Shown: positions 14,479-22,577 of the stretch, piece after piece
Layout of the letters: the number at the start of each line of letters is the position of its first letter
Numbering within the stretch: position 1 is the first letter of the stretch
NCBI GenBank assembly: GCA_023229135.1
Contig: JALNZT010000054.1
Span: forward strand, 1-22,586
Direction: 5' to 3'
DNA: 22,586 nucleotides
Source of the DNA: Bacteroidales bacterium
GTDB taxonomy: Bacteria > Bacteroidota > Bacteroidia > Bacteroidales > F082
Program-made: the position numbers and the translations under genes
The notes under the pieces: model-generated
Seen by the model: only the letters and a program-made list of their open reading frames with translations
Told to the model about the DNA's origin: nothing
The model's database searches: none

Positions 14479-17445
14479 ATGAACAAGTTTACAAAAAGGA
14501 TGATGCCTTTACTGTTGCTGCTTTTTGCCATCAGTAGTGCATTCGGACAAACGGCTACCCTACGGGGTGTCGTAACAGATAGAGAAACGGGCGAAACCAT
14601 GCCCGGAGCCAACGTTCTGATAAAAGGAACACTGATAGGAACTTCTACAGATTTTGACGGTAATTATGTGCTGGAAAATGTTCCGGCAGGTCAGGAAATA
14701 GAAGTTGAAACCAGTTTTGTTGGTTTTTTGCCCAAATCACATAAACTAACTTTAAATGCTGGCGAAACCAGAACTCTAAACCTGGAACTTGAAGTTGACG
14801 CTGTGATTTTAGAAGAAACCGTGGTCATTGGCTACGGCATTCAAAAAAAGAGCGATAGAACGGGAGCCGTTTTATCCATTGATGCGGACGAATTAAACAA
14901 GGGTGTTTTAACCGACCCTATTCAAGGTATCCAAGGTAAAATGGCCGGGGTTGTGGTTTCTAAAAAAGGCGGCGACCCTAACAGTGGCTTCGAGGTAAAG
15001 ATCAGGGGTGCTTCAACTTTGTCAACATCAACAAGTCCTTTGTATGTGGTTGACGGCGTTCCGGGTGTTGATCCAACCACCATTGCTTCTGAAGATATTG
15101 AATCGTTCAACGTGTTGAAAGACGCCTCCTCAGCAGCAATTTACGGCTCACGCGGTGCCAACGGTGTTATTATCATCACCACGAAAAGAGGAAGCGATAC
15201 CAAAGGCAAAGCTCAAATCGACTTTAACACCTATCTCTCCACTGATTACGTAGCTAACCGCTTAGATTTGCTTTCAGCAGATCAGGTTAGAACTTATGTA
15301 GCAGAAAACAACCTGAATTTTAATGATGGTGGTGCCAATGTTGATTGGCAGGATGAAATTTTCAGACAAGGCACTTCGCAAAACTATTCATTGTCAATTT
15401 CAGGTGGCGATGAAAACTCTTCTTATCGTACCTCACTTTCCCATCAGGATTTTTCGGGAGTAGTTATTGGCACAGAGAAGAAAAGAACAATCGGCCGTAT
15501 CAATGTCGATCAAAAAGCTTTTGATGATAAACTTACAATTTCAGCCGGTATTGCCGGAACATTTGAAACCAATGAATACATCGATTATGGTGGAAACGGA
15601 CCAAATGACGTGCTATACCAAGCCTATCAACGAAATCCTACTGACCCGGTTAGAAACGCCGATGGAAGTTTTTATGAAATTGAACGTCAGTTTCAATATT
15701 ACAACCCGGTAGCCATCGTAGATCTGATTCAGAATGAGCGTGATGCGAAAAGGTTCTTCGGGTTTCTGAAGGCCGACCTTGATATTTACAGGGGTCTATC
15801 TGCCGGAGTTAACCTGGCCTACACACGCGATGATTATGAAAGCTCCTATTTTGAACCCACAACACTTCGTTTAGGAAAACATGAAGGATATGGTAGACGT
15901 TCCTATGGCAATTTTAGCTCTAAGATTTTAGAAACAACTTTGCGCTACAATAAGGATCTGGGCTTACATAACATCAACCTTGTCGGTGGCTATTCTTTTC
16001 AGGAAGATTTCAACACCGGTTTTTCAGCGCAAGGCAAGAAACCTTTTATTAACACTATTGGTGCTAACGACCTTTCATTCCTTCAAAATGTTGTTGCCGG
16101 AGACATCAGTTCTTATAAAGGGAGTAACCGTTTGATTTCATTCTTCGGTCGTGGTATTTATAATTTCAACTCTAAATACTATGTAACTGCAACCGTTCGT
16201 CGTGATGGTTCATCTAAATTCGGTGTTAATAACAAATGGGGATGGTTTCCTTCGGCCTCTATAATGTGGAATATTACCGGTGAAGATTTCATGAGCAATG
16301 TGAATTTTATTAACGCCTTGAAGTTACGCGTTGGATATGGGATTACGGGTAGCCAGGAATTTAGCAACTACCAGGGTTTAGCTTACTATCAGGCATCCGG
16401 AAATACCATCAACTTTGAAACGGGTGAAGAATCTATCTTAATGGGCTATGCCACTGCCGCAAACCCAAATATCAAATGGGAAGAAAATGCCGAGTTAAAT
16501 ATTGGTATTGATTTTGGCTTGTTTGAAGATAAAATCTCCGGTTCTATTGACTATTTCCAAAAAACCACTTACGACTTATTAGGTCTGTATTCAGTTCCTA
16601 TGCCTCCATACCCAGCACCAAGTATGTGGGCCAACGTAGGTGAATTTAAGGTAAATGGCTTGGAAATGTTCGTGCAAGCTTATCCTATTCGTAACAAAAA
16701 CTTCGACTGGAAAACGGCCATCGTATTCTCGACTTATAAGCAAGAAGTTGTTACCCTTTCAAATGATGAGTTTGATATGGCAGAGCTACATGAAGGTTGG
16801 TTATCAGGCCGTGGCTTGGTGGGCGATTTAAACTGGACACAAATCGTAAAGCCGGGCATGTCTTTAGGAACCTGGTATATGCCTGAATACGCAGGGCTTT
16901 CAGCTGACGGAAAATTCCTTTTCTACACTGAAGCAGGCGGGGTAACACGTGATATTGAAAAAGCAGAACGCAGAGACGTGGGCTCGGCACAGCCAAAATT
17001 TGAATTGGGTTGGTCAAACTATTTTACCTTCTACAAAAATTTTGATGCAAGCTTCACGGTAAGAGGTGTTTTTGGCAACAAGATATTCAATACAACAAAC
17101 CTGATCTTTGGAAACCCGATTTGGCTGCCGGATATCAATGTGTTGCAAAGCGCACTTGATGAGAAAACACGCGGCCTGAATGACAACCCAAGACTGAGTA
17201 GTTATTATCTCGAAGATGGAAGCTTTATTCGCTTAGACAATGTATCCATAGGATATAATATCAAGAACCTGAAAGTGGTTAAAAATATTCGGGTGTATTT
17301 TACATCCAATAATCTTTTGACTATCACTAATTATTCAGGTGTTGACCCAGAGATTTCAGCAACAGGATTATCATTCGGACTCGACCAGTACAACGTGTAT
17401 CCAAAAACACGTACTTTCACTTTAGGAGTAAATGTTACACTTTAA
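14479..17445 (+). CDS. SusC/RagA-family TonB-linked outer membrane transporter
   Basis: Outer-membrane beta-barrel that imports glycan oligomers under a SusD lid, powered by TonB. The 988 residues open with a signal peptide (basic MNKFTKR, hydrophobic LLLLLFAIS, probable cut near AFG/QT at 23-24). A carboxypeptidase-regulatory-like domain follows (about 26-105, LRGVVTDRETGETMPGANV), then the SusC boundary EETVVIGYG (112-120) and the plug (about 125-238) with YVVDGVPG (189-196) and LKDASSAAIYGSRGANGV (213-230), the RagA signature. The rest is barrel strands ending in FTLGVNVTL with a hydrophobic last residue. SusD follows after 14 bases. An A-rich stretch rather than a Shine-Dalgarno precedes the ATG. 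Substrate is inferred from the SusE-like partner. Confidence 0.97.
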   Translation: MNKFTKRMMPLLLLLFAISSAFGQTATLRGVVTDRETGETMPGANVLIKGTLIGTSTDFDGNYVLENVPAGQEIEVETSFVGFLPKSHKLTLNAGETRTLNLELEVDAVILEETVVIGYGIQKKSDRTGAVLSIDADELNKGVLTDPIQGIQGKMAGVVVSKKGGDPNSGFEVKIRGASTLSTSTSPLYVVDGVPGVDPTTIASEDIESFNVLKDASSAAIYGSRGANGVIIITTKRGSDTKGKAQIDFNTYLSTDYVANRLDLLSADQVRTYVAENNLNFNDGGANVDWQDEIFRQGTSQNYSLSISGGDENSSYRTSLSHQDFSGVVIGTEKKRTIGRINVDQKAFDDKLTISAGIAGTFETNEYIDYGGNGPNDVLYQAYQRNPTDPVRNADGSFYEIERQFQYYNPVAIVDLIQNERDAKRFFGFLKADLDIYRGLSAGVNLAYTRDDYESSYFEPTTLRLGKHEGYGRRSYGNFSSKILETTLRYNKDLGLHNINLVGGYSFQEDFNTGFSAQGKKPFINTIGANDLSFLQNVVAGDISSYKGSNRLISFFGRGIYNFNSKYYVTATVRRDGSSKFGVNNKWGWFPSASIMWNITGEDFMSNVNFINALKLRVGYGITGSQEFSNYQGLAYYQASGNTINFETGEESILMGYATAANPNIKWEENAELNIGIDFGLFEDKISGSIDYFQKTTYDLLGLYSVPMPPYPAPSMWANVGEFKVNGLEMFVQAYPIRNKNFDWKTAIVFSTYKQEVVTLSNDEFDMAELHEGWLSGRGLVGDLNWTQIVKPGMSLGTWYMPEYAGLSADGKFLFYTEAGGVTRDIEKAERRDVGSAQPKFELGWSNYFTFYKNFDASFTVRGVFGNKIFNTTNLIFGNPIWLPDINVLQSALDEKTRGLNDNPRLSSYYLEDGSFIRLDNVSIGYNIKNLKVVKNIRVYFTSNNLLTITNYSGVDPEISATGLSFGLDQYNVYPKTRTFTLGVNVTL

Positions 17446-17459
17446 AAAAAGGAAATTTT

Positions 17460-18950
17460 ATGAAAAAGATATTAATTGCATTCATCGTAATATTGGCCTT
17501 TCAAACCGGATGTACCAAGCTTGATACGGAACTTTACGATAAAATTTTGCCGGAAGATTATACAGCCGATCCGGTATTGAAGATGAGTCCTATTTATGCG
17601 CCGATGCGTGAATTTTTGGACAACGGCAGCTGGTGGTTTGCACAAGAATTAACTGCCGATGCCATGTGTCCTCCTACCCGTGGCAACGACTGGGATGATG
17701 GTGGAAAATGGCGTGTTTTGCATACCCATCAATGGGACAACGAAACAGAAACCATTAATTCAATGTGGAGCCGTTACTATGCGGGAGCTGTTGAAGCCAA
17801 TAAGTTTATCGAAGAAATGGAAGCATTTCCTCCTGCCGATGAAATAACCCAGGGTATTGCTAAAGCTAAAATCCTTCGCGCTTATTACTATTACCTGCTC
17901 ATAGACAACTATAAAGACGTACCTTATGTAACTGATTATCTGGATTCCCCCAGAAATCCAAAAAGAAATCTTAGGGCCGACATCTTTGCTAAGCTTGTAA
18001 AAGAAGTTGAGGAAAACGCTGTTCTTTTGCCTCTGAATATCACCACCAAAACCGGTGTGACAAAAGGAATGGCTTATGCTTTGCTGGCAAAGCTCTACCT
18101 CAATGCAGAGGTATATTCAGGCACACCACAATGGGCTAAAGCCGAGCAAGCCTGCGACAGTGTTATTGGATTAGGCGCCTATTCACTTGATGCTGACCCA
18201 ATGAAACCTTTTGTTACCGATAACAGCGGAAATAGCGAAAATATTTTCATTATTCCTTACGACGAAAACACCTATAAAGGCTTTAACTTGCACATGCGTA
18301 CGCTACACTACAACAGCAACCTTACTTTTGATATGACTGTTGGTCCATGGAACGGGTTTGCTGCAATGGAGAGCTTTTACAATTCGTACGAAGAAAATGA
18401 TGCCCGTAAAGCTTCATTCTTGGTAGGACAACAATATACCTCTACCGGCGAAGAAATCATTGATATAGGTGCCGGAAACGCCAAACTCGTGTTTACACCA
18501 AACATTCCTGCCTTGTTTATGGATGCCTCCTACACCTTGCCGCAAATTCGCATGTCGGGTGTGCGTGTTGTGAAATTTGAAGTTAAACTTGGTGCATCCG
18601 ACAATTTGAGCAATGATTTCCCGTTGTTTAGGTATGCTGATATTCTATTGATGAAAGCAGAAAGCGTAATCCGTCAAGGCGGAAATGGTGACGAATGGAT
18701 CAATCCGTTAAGGACAAGAGCCGGCGTAGCCCCCTATTCAGGTGCTACTTTGGATGATTTGCTTGCCGAACGTGGTCGCGAAATGTTTTTCGAGGGCCAT
18801 CGCCGTCAGGATTTGATTCGTTTTGGTAAATTTAACCAGGCCTGGTGGGAAAAACCCACTTCAAGCCCCGACAGAACTACTTTCCCGATACCACAATGGG
18901 CGATCGATTCTAACCCGGCGCTGGCCGATGCTCCCGTTCCAATTCCGTAA
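17460..18950 (+). CDS. SusD/RagB-family surface glycan-binding lipoprotein
   Basis: Cell-surface lipoprotein that caps SusC and captures the glycan. The 496 residues start with a type II signal peptide, MKKILIAFIVILAFQTGC, with the lipidated cysteine at 18 followed by TKLD. The SusD fold shows in the helical TPR-like part (AKAKILRAYYYYLLIDNY, GMAYALLAKLYLNAEVYSG), the LFRYADILLMKAES helix and the C-terminal EGHRRQDLIRFGK (445-457). FPIPQ (475-479) and a proline-rich end follow. The binding-site aromatics cannot be picked out with confidence without a structure, though WWFAQELTADAMCPP near the N-terminus lies in the usual region. It lies between susC and the susE-like gene in one operon. Confidence 0.96.
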   Translation: MKKILIAFIVILAFQTGCTKLDTELYDKILPEDYTADPVLKMSPIYAPMREFLDNGSWWFAQELTADAMCPPTRGNDWDDGGKWRVLHTHQWDNETETINSMWSRYYAGAVEANKFIEEMEAFPPADEITQGIAKAKILRAYYYYLLIDNYKDVPYVTDYLDSPRNPKRNLRADIFAKLVKEVEENAVLLPLNITTKTGVTKGMAYALLAKLYLNAEVYSGTPQWAKAEQACDSVIGLGAYSLDADPMKPFVTDNSGNSENIFIIPYDENTYKGFNLHMRTLHYNSNLTFDMTVGPWNGFAAMESFYNSYEENDARKASFLVGQQYTSTGEEIIDIGAGNAKLVFTPNIPALFMDASYTLPQIRMSGVRVVKFEVKLGASDNLSNDFPLFRYADILLMKAESVIRQGGNGDEWINPLRTRAGVAPYSGATLDDLLAERGREMFFEGHRRQDLIRFGKFNQAWWEKPTSSPDRTTFPIPQWAIDSNPALADAPVPIP

Positions 18951-19002
18951 AAATAATTATCTTAATAAACCTTTTATTCACTAATCTTAAATTTTTAATC
19001 TT

Positions 19003-20457
19003 ATGAAGAAAAACTCAATTAAAAAAATGCTACAACTGATGAGCATCATTATGCTTGCTGGCGTAGTATTGGTATCTTGTAAAAAAGATGACGACGACGA
19101 CCCAACACCTCAGCCAACTCCGGTTGAAGATGGTATTTATGTAGTTGGTGCAGGCACTGCACTTGCTGATTTTGATATCAAAGGATTGATGAAACCAACA
19201 AATAACGAAGTTGATCAGGAACCACGTGCTGCATTACTTGAGATTTATGTTCCTCTAAAGGCTGGCGCAGGCTTCAATATTATTAAAGTTGCCGGAACCG
19301 CAAGAACAACTTATGGCCCGGGTGCCGACTTTGCATTGGTAACCGAGTTTGAACCTGATGAGCCAAGCGGTAAATTCAGTCGCGGTACAATCGCTGAAAC
19401 TGAAACCAAATTTACTGTTAGTGAAGATGGTTTGTATCATGTCGTTTACGATACAGAATTAGGCATTGCTGTTGTTGCTAAAGCCGAATGGAGCATTATT
19501 GGTGGTGCAACTCCCAACGGATGGAACGATACAGAAATGATAACTGCTTTCAGTGAAAACAAGGTGGAATATACGAAAACAGAACTCACATTGACACCTG
19601 ATATTTTCAAATTCCGTTATACTGGTGGTTGGAAAATCTTTATCGATGCTGAAGGCACTGTAAAGGTCAACACAAATCTTGGTGGTACTATTGATGCACT
19701 CGTACCCGGAGGCGGCGATATTGCCAATACTGAATATGGTATATATACTGCAAAGCTATCCTACGAACTTGGTGTTGGATTTAAGGCATCACTGGAAAAA
19801 ACCGGTGAGGGCGAACCACTTCCAGAATATCCTGAAGCCATGTATTTAGTTGGTTCAGCAACCGCTTATGGCTGGGACGAGCCAGGAACTACTGACGAAG
19901 CTCTTATGCATAAAATTGCTGGTGGTGGCACTAATGATGGAATCTATTGGAAAATTGCTCACCTCGAAGGCGGTGAAGGGTTCAAAGTGTCTGCTCTTAA
20001 ATGGGCTTCTCCTAACTTAGGCTTTGCTGAAATCACCGAATTTGATGCCGACGGTGTTGAAGTAACTGACGCTGATGGAAATATGGCAGTTGCCAATAGT
20101 GGAATGTATATTGTAGTTCTCGATCTGAGAGACGATATGTTCAAACTGTCAGTTAAGGAAGCCGCTGTTTATGGTATTGGCGATGCATTCGGAAACTGGG
20201 ACGAACAATCAGAAGAACATAAGTTTACAACTGGTCTTGACGCAAAAACACTTGTTTCTCCTGCTTTAAGTGTTGATGGAAAAGTTCGTATGTATGCTTA
20301 TCACCCATGGATACCTGCTTGGTGGAATGCTGAGTTCAATGTATTTGATGGAAAGATTGAATACCGTAACGATGGTGGTGATCAAGCAGAAGTTCTCGGA
20401 ACTGTCGGACAAACAGTCTCCTTACACTTTGATGATAACACTGGTTCAATCCAATAA
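19003..20457 (+). CDS. SusE/SusF-like starch-binding outer-membrane lipoprotein
   Basis: Third gene of the Sus cassette, 484 residues. The signal peptide ends in VVLVSC (Cys26) and is followed by KKDDDDDPTPQPTP, an acidic stretch of the kind that sends Bacteroidota lipoproteins to the cell surface, plus a flexible linker. Four beta-rich modules can be seen: about 44-158, 161-265 (WSIIGGATPNGWNDTEMI), 278-386 (MYLVGSATAYGWDE) and 388-484 (VYGIGDAFGNWDE). The last holds HPWIPAWWNAEFNVFDGKIE and YRNDGGDQ, the wording found in SusE/SusF carbohydrate-binding modules (CBM58-like) that hold starch through tryptophans. Modules 1+2 resemble modules 3+4. The substrate is therefore probably starch or maltodextrin. 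A terminator follows 20 bases after the stop. Whether it is closer to SusE or SusF I cannot tell. Confidence 0.88.
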   Translation: MKKNSIKKMLQLMSIIMLAGVVLVSCKKDDDDDPTPQPTPVEDGIYVVGAGTALADFDIKGLMKPTNNEVDQEPRAALLEIYVPLKAGAGFNIIKVAGTARTTYGPGADFALVTEFEPDEPSGKFSRGTIAETETKFTVSEDGLYHVVYDTELGIAVVAKAEWSIIGGATPNGWNDTEMITAFSENKVEYTKTELTLTPDIFKFRYTGGWKIFIDAEGTVKVNTNLGGTIDALVPGGGDIANTEYGIYTAKLSYELGVGFKASLEKTGEGEPLPEYPEAMYLVGSATAYGWDEPGTTDEALMHKIAGGGTNDGIYWKIAHLEGGEGFKVSALKWASPNLGFAEITEFDADGVEVTDADGNMAVANSGMYIVVLDLRDDMFKLSVKEAAVYGIGDAFGNWDEQSEEHKFTTGLDAKTLVSPALSVDGKVRMYAYHPWIPAWWNAEFNVFDGKIEYRNDGGDQAEVLGTVGQTVSLHFDDNTGSIQ

Positions 20458-20477
20458 TCACATTGATTGTAACTTAT

Positions 20478-20511
20478 AAAAAAGGCTGCCCAAAAGGGTG
20501 GCCTTTTTTTT
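20478..20511 (+). terminator. Intrinsic terminator of the susCDE operon
   Basis: GGCTGCCC (20484-20491), a four-A loop and GGGTGGCC (20496-20503) make an 8-bp stem with two G-T wobbles. Six A precede it and eight T follow (20504-20511). It starts about 20 bases after the susE-like stop. Confidence 0.88.
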
Positions 20512-20520
20512 GTGAGTATT

Positions 20521-20525
20521 TAGCA
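20521..20525. repeat. Left target-site duplication (TAGCA) of the MITE-like element
   Basis: TAGCA directly abuts the left terminal inverted repeat and is repeated exactly at 20815-20819 beside the right one. Confidence 0.6.
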
Positions 20526-20814
20526 ACCTGAGCTCGACATAAAATTAATGGCTCAGACCGCTTATAAATAATTGGTTTCAAGCCTGCCTGACTGATTAGT
20601 ACAGTCAGGGAATATTTGCGAAGGCATAGAGAGCTATGGCTAGCAGATATGACGCAGAAAACAGTTGTTTAGAAGTGGCAAATCCTGTGTTTCATTAAAT
20701 AACTGCTCTACTTCTCTAAATTTTTTAACCATAGCTCGCTATGCTTAAAAAATTTATATTGTATATCAGTCATTTAATGAAATCTGAACTCTTTAATTTT
20801 AATCAAGCTCAGGT
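20526..20814. mobile_element. MITE-like element or solo IS remnant with terminal inverted repeats and 5-bp TSD
   Basis: This fills most of the 434-base gap between the susE-like gene and the ribonuclease gene. It is 289 bp long. The ends are perfect inverted repeats of nine bases, ACCTGAGCT (20526-20534) and AGCTCAGGT (20806-20814), and similarity continues imperfectly inward for about 32 bases (both arms share a TAAAATTAA block and TCAGA). Flanking TAGCA copies (20521-20525, 20815-20819) form a target-site duplication. Inside are a CCTGACTG/CAGTCAGG hairpin (20587-20594, 20602-20609), a CATAG/CTATG hairpin (20624-20637) and a long inverted repeat at 20690-20782. No transposase is encoded; the longest open frame I noticed is 30 codons. 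It would need an enzyme supplied from elsewhere. The IS family cannot be named from the window. Confidence 0.65.
20690..20782. repeat. Long imperfect inverted repeat forming a large hairpin
   Basis: The core arms are 20717-20735 and 20738-20756, 18 of 19 bases paired around a two-base TC turn (TAAATTTTTTAACCATAGC against its partner, one C-C mismatch). The outer arms, TTTCATTAAATAACTG (20690-20705) and CAGTCATTTAATGAAA (20767-20782), pair at 15 of 16. Between them is an unpaired internal loop of 10-11 bases on each side. Either DNA strand could extrude this as a cruciform, and an RNA copy would fold strongly. Confidence 0.8.
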
Positions 20815-20819
20815 TAGCA
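20815..20819. repeat. Right target-site duplication (TAGCA) of the MITE-like element
   Basis: Exact copy of the left TAGCA, immediately outside the right terminal inverted repeat. The 126 bases from here to the ribonuclease gene are AT-rich; TAATTTAG at 20902-20909 is a one-mismatch -7 box, without a -33 partner. Confidence 0.6.
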
Positions 20820-20945
20820 GATTTACAGCTTTATTTCAAGACTTTCGGCAAGAAAAATCCAAGAATTATGCTGCATAAAAATTCCCTGCCTTTAAATTTT
20901 GTAATTTAGGACTTTGAAATAGCGTATATCCAAAAATTCATCAGT

Positions 20946-22346
20946 ATGAAAATTCAATTTATCGGCGCCGCCAGCGAAGTAACCGGAAGCAAACACCTGA
21001 TAACCACAGAACACGGTAAGAAAATACTGCTCGATTGCGGTGCCTTTCAGGGCAAAGGCCTGGAAACCGATGAGATGAACCGCGACACCGGCATTGAACC
21101 GGAAGATTTAGACCATATCATCCTCACCCACGCGCATATCGACCATTCGGGACTAATCCCCTATTTTTACAAAAAAGGATTTCGAGGCTCGGTAATTTGT
21201 ACTCACGCCACCCGTGATTTATGCGCCATCATGCTGGCTGATAGCGGTTTTATTCAGGAACATGATACAAAATGGTTTAACAAAAAAAGAGTACGCAAAG
21301 GCCTCCCACCAGTTGAGCCGATTTACACCCAAAGAGATGCGGCTAAATGTATGGAGCTGTTTATCAGCGTGGCGCACAACCGTAAATTTTATATCGATAA
21401 TAATATCCGGGTAAAGTTTACCAACTCCGGCCACATGCTTGGCAGTGCCGTTGCCACTATCGAAATTGATGAAATGGGCAGCATGACACGTATTGGTTAC
21501 ACCGGCGATATTGGCAGGCCGGATAGCTATTTACTAAGTCCACCCAATGCCTTTCCGCAGTGTGACTACCTGATTACCGAATCTACGTATGGCGACCGGC
21601 TGCATCAGGACAAAAAAGGCGCTGAAGAAGAGCTGTTGCGTATCGTTAAATACACCTGCGTGGAAAAAAAAGGCAAACTCATCATCCCTTCTTTTGCCAT
21701 TGGGCGCACCCAGGAAGTGGTTTATCTGCTTAATAATTTTTATAATGAAGGCTTGCTGCCACGCATTCCTATATATGTAGACAGCCCGCTTGCCGTAAAC
21801 GCAACCGAAATTTTCAGGATGCACACCGATCAGTTTAACTCAAAGGTGCAGCAGGTGATGGAAACCGACTCAGATCCTTTTGGTTTCGGCACGCTCAAAT
21901 ATATCAAAGACGTGAACGAATCTAAAAAGCTGAACTTTAGTAAGGAACCCTGTGTAATCATCTCAGCTTCTGGCATGATGGAAGCCGGTCGTGTAAAACA
22001 TCACCTGGCCAATAATATTGACAAAGCCGAAAATACAGTACTCGCTGTAGGCTATTGCGCCCCGCGAACGCTGGGAGCACGTATTTTGAGTGGCGAAAAA
22101 GACATCTCTATCTTTGGACAACCGCATCATATAAAAGCCGATATCTTCAAGATTGACGCCTTTAGCGGACACGGCGATTATAAAGAAATGATTGATTACC
22201 TCGCTTGTCAGGATGCCGGAAAACTCAAAAAAATATTTTTGGTGCACGGCGATGAAGAAGCCCAAACAGCCTACAAAAAGGAACTACGAAAAGCCGGATA
22301 CAGCAATATTTTTATACCTGAACGCTTCGAGGAGTTCGAGCTTTAA
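20946..22346 (+). CDS. MBL-fold / beta-CASP / RMMBL metallo-hydrolase (CPSF73-like ribonuclease)
   Basis: The 466-residue protein has the whole layout of RNA-processing metallo-beta-lactamases. Motif 2 is THAHIDHSG (61-69, His62, His64, Asp66, His67). GHMLGS (162-167) carries motif 3 and YTGDIGR (185-191, Asp188) carries motif 4. The beta-CASP part has TESTYGD (motif A region), PSFAIGRTQE and ISASGMMEAGRVKHHL. The RMMBL tail has DAFSGHGDYKE (motif B histidine) and FLVHGDEEAQ (motif C histidine). These enzymes (archaeal aCPSF1, eukaryotic CPSF73, bacterial YsH1/TTHA0252 type) are zinc-dependent endo- or exoribonucleases. It lacks KH domains and the RNase J C-terminal extension, so the closest match is the TTHA0252 group. 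The start MKIQFIGAASEVTGS is standard. It is alone in its orientation unit, between the MITE-like element and the structured repeat. Confidence 0.93.
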   Translation: MKIQFIGAASEVTGSKHLITTEHGKKILLDCGAFQGKGLETDEMNRDTGIEPEDLDHIILTHAHIDHSGLIPYFYKKGFRGSVICTHATRDLCAIMLADSGFIQEHDTKWFNKKRVRKGLPPVEPIYTQRDAAKCMELFISVAHNRKFYIDNNIRVKFTNSGHMLGSAVATIEIDEMGSMTRIGYTGDIGRPDSYLLSPPNAFPQCDYLITESTYGDRLHQDKKGAEEELLRIVKYTCVEKKGKLIIPSFAIGRTQEVVYLLNNFYNEGLLPRIPIYVDSPLAVNATEIFRMHTDQFNSKVQQVMETDSDPFGFGTLKYIKDVNESKKLNFSKEPCVIISASGMMEAGRVKHHLANNIDKAENTVLAVGYCAPRTLGARILSGEKDISIFGQPHHIKADIFKIDAFSGHGDYKEMIDYLACQDAGKLKKIFLVHGDEEAQTAYKKELRKAGYSNIFIPERFEEFEL

Positions 22347-22358
22347 GTTGTTTTTTTA

Positions 22359-22470
22359 GTGCCAGCGGTGTTTATGCGTGTCAGGGCGCGACTAATAAGG
22401 CATCGTCTAAATAGTCGCACCCTGACTGGGTTCAGAACCCTCCGCTGGCGCGGATTTCTGAATCCGTGCC
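22359..22470. repeat. REP-like highly structured intergenic sequence
   Basis: Beginning 13 bases after the ribonuclease stop, nearly every base can pair. GTCAGGGCGCGACTA (22380-22394) pairs with TAGTCGCACCCTGAC (22412-22426) at 14 of 15 around a 17-base loop. GGGTT/AACCC (22428-22440) forms a second hairpin. GTGCCAGCGG (22359-22368) pairs with CCGCTGGCGC (22442-22451) and closes both into a three-way junction. GGCGCGGATT (22447-22456) pairs instead with AATCCGTGCC (22461-22470) in a competing hairpin; GTGCC occurs at both ends. The make-up resembles REP/BIME sequences or an RNA element. Copy number elsewhere is unknown. There is no U tract, so it is not a standard terminator. Confidence 0.6.
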
Positions 22471-22545
22471 AAACCAATTCAGTAGAACCAGTAATAGCTG
22501 TAAGTTATAGCCAATACTAAAACGAGAATTTTACAATAAGATAAG

Positions 22546-22577
22546 TTTGCGATAAAGTAAATATTAATTTACCTTTG
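22546..22577 (+). promoter_or_regulatory. Full-consensus Bacteroidota promoter reading off the right edge
   Basis: TTTG (22546-22549), a 20-base spacer and TACCTTTG (22570-22577) match the -33 TTTG and -7 TAnnTTTG consensus at proper spacing. Its gene lies beyond the window. The stretch 22471-22545 shows no gene. Confidence 0.7.

Noticed and set aside
20640..20732. 30-codon minus-strand frame starting MVKKFREVEQLFNE inside the MITE-like element
   Set aside because: The start lies within the hairpin arm and there is no independent evidence of translation. It may be chance in a short AT-rich stretch.
20458..20945. CRISPR array in the repeat-rich gap
   Set aside because: The repeats are inverted and occur in pairs; there are no regularly spaced direct repeats.
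22428..22440. GGGTTCAGAACCC looks like a tRNA T-arm
   Set aside because: The loop is only three bases and there is no anticodon arm, D-arm or acceptor stem at the right distances. No tRNA is present.
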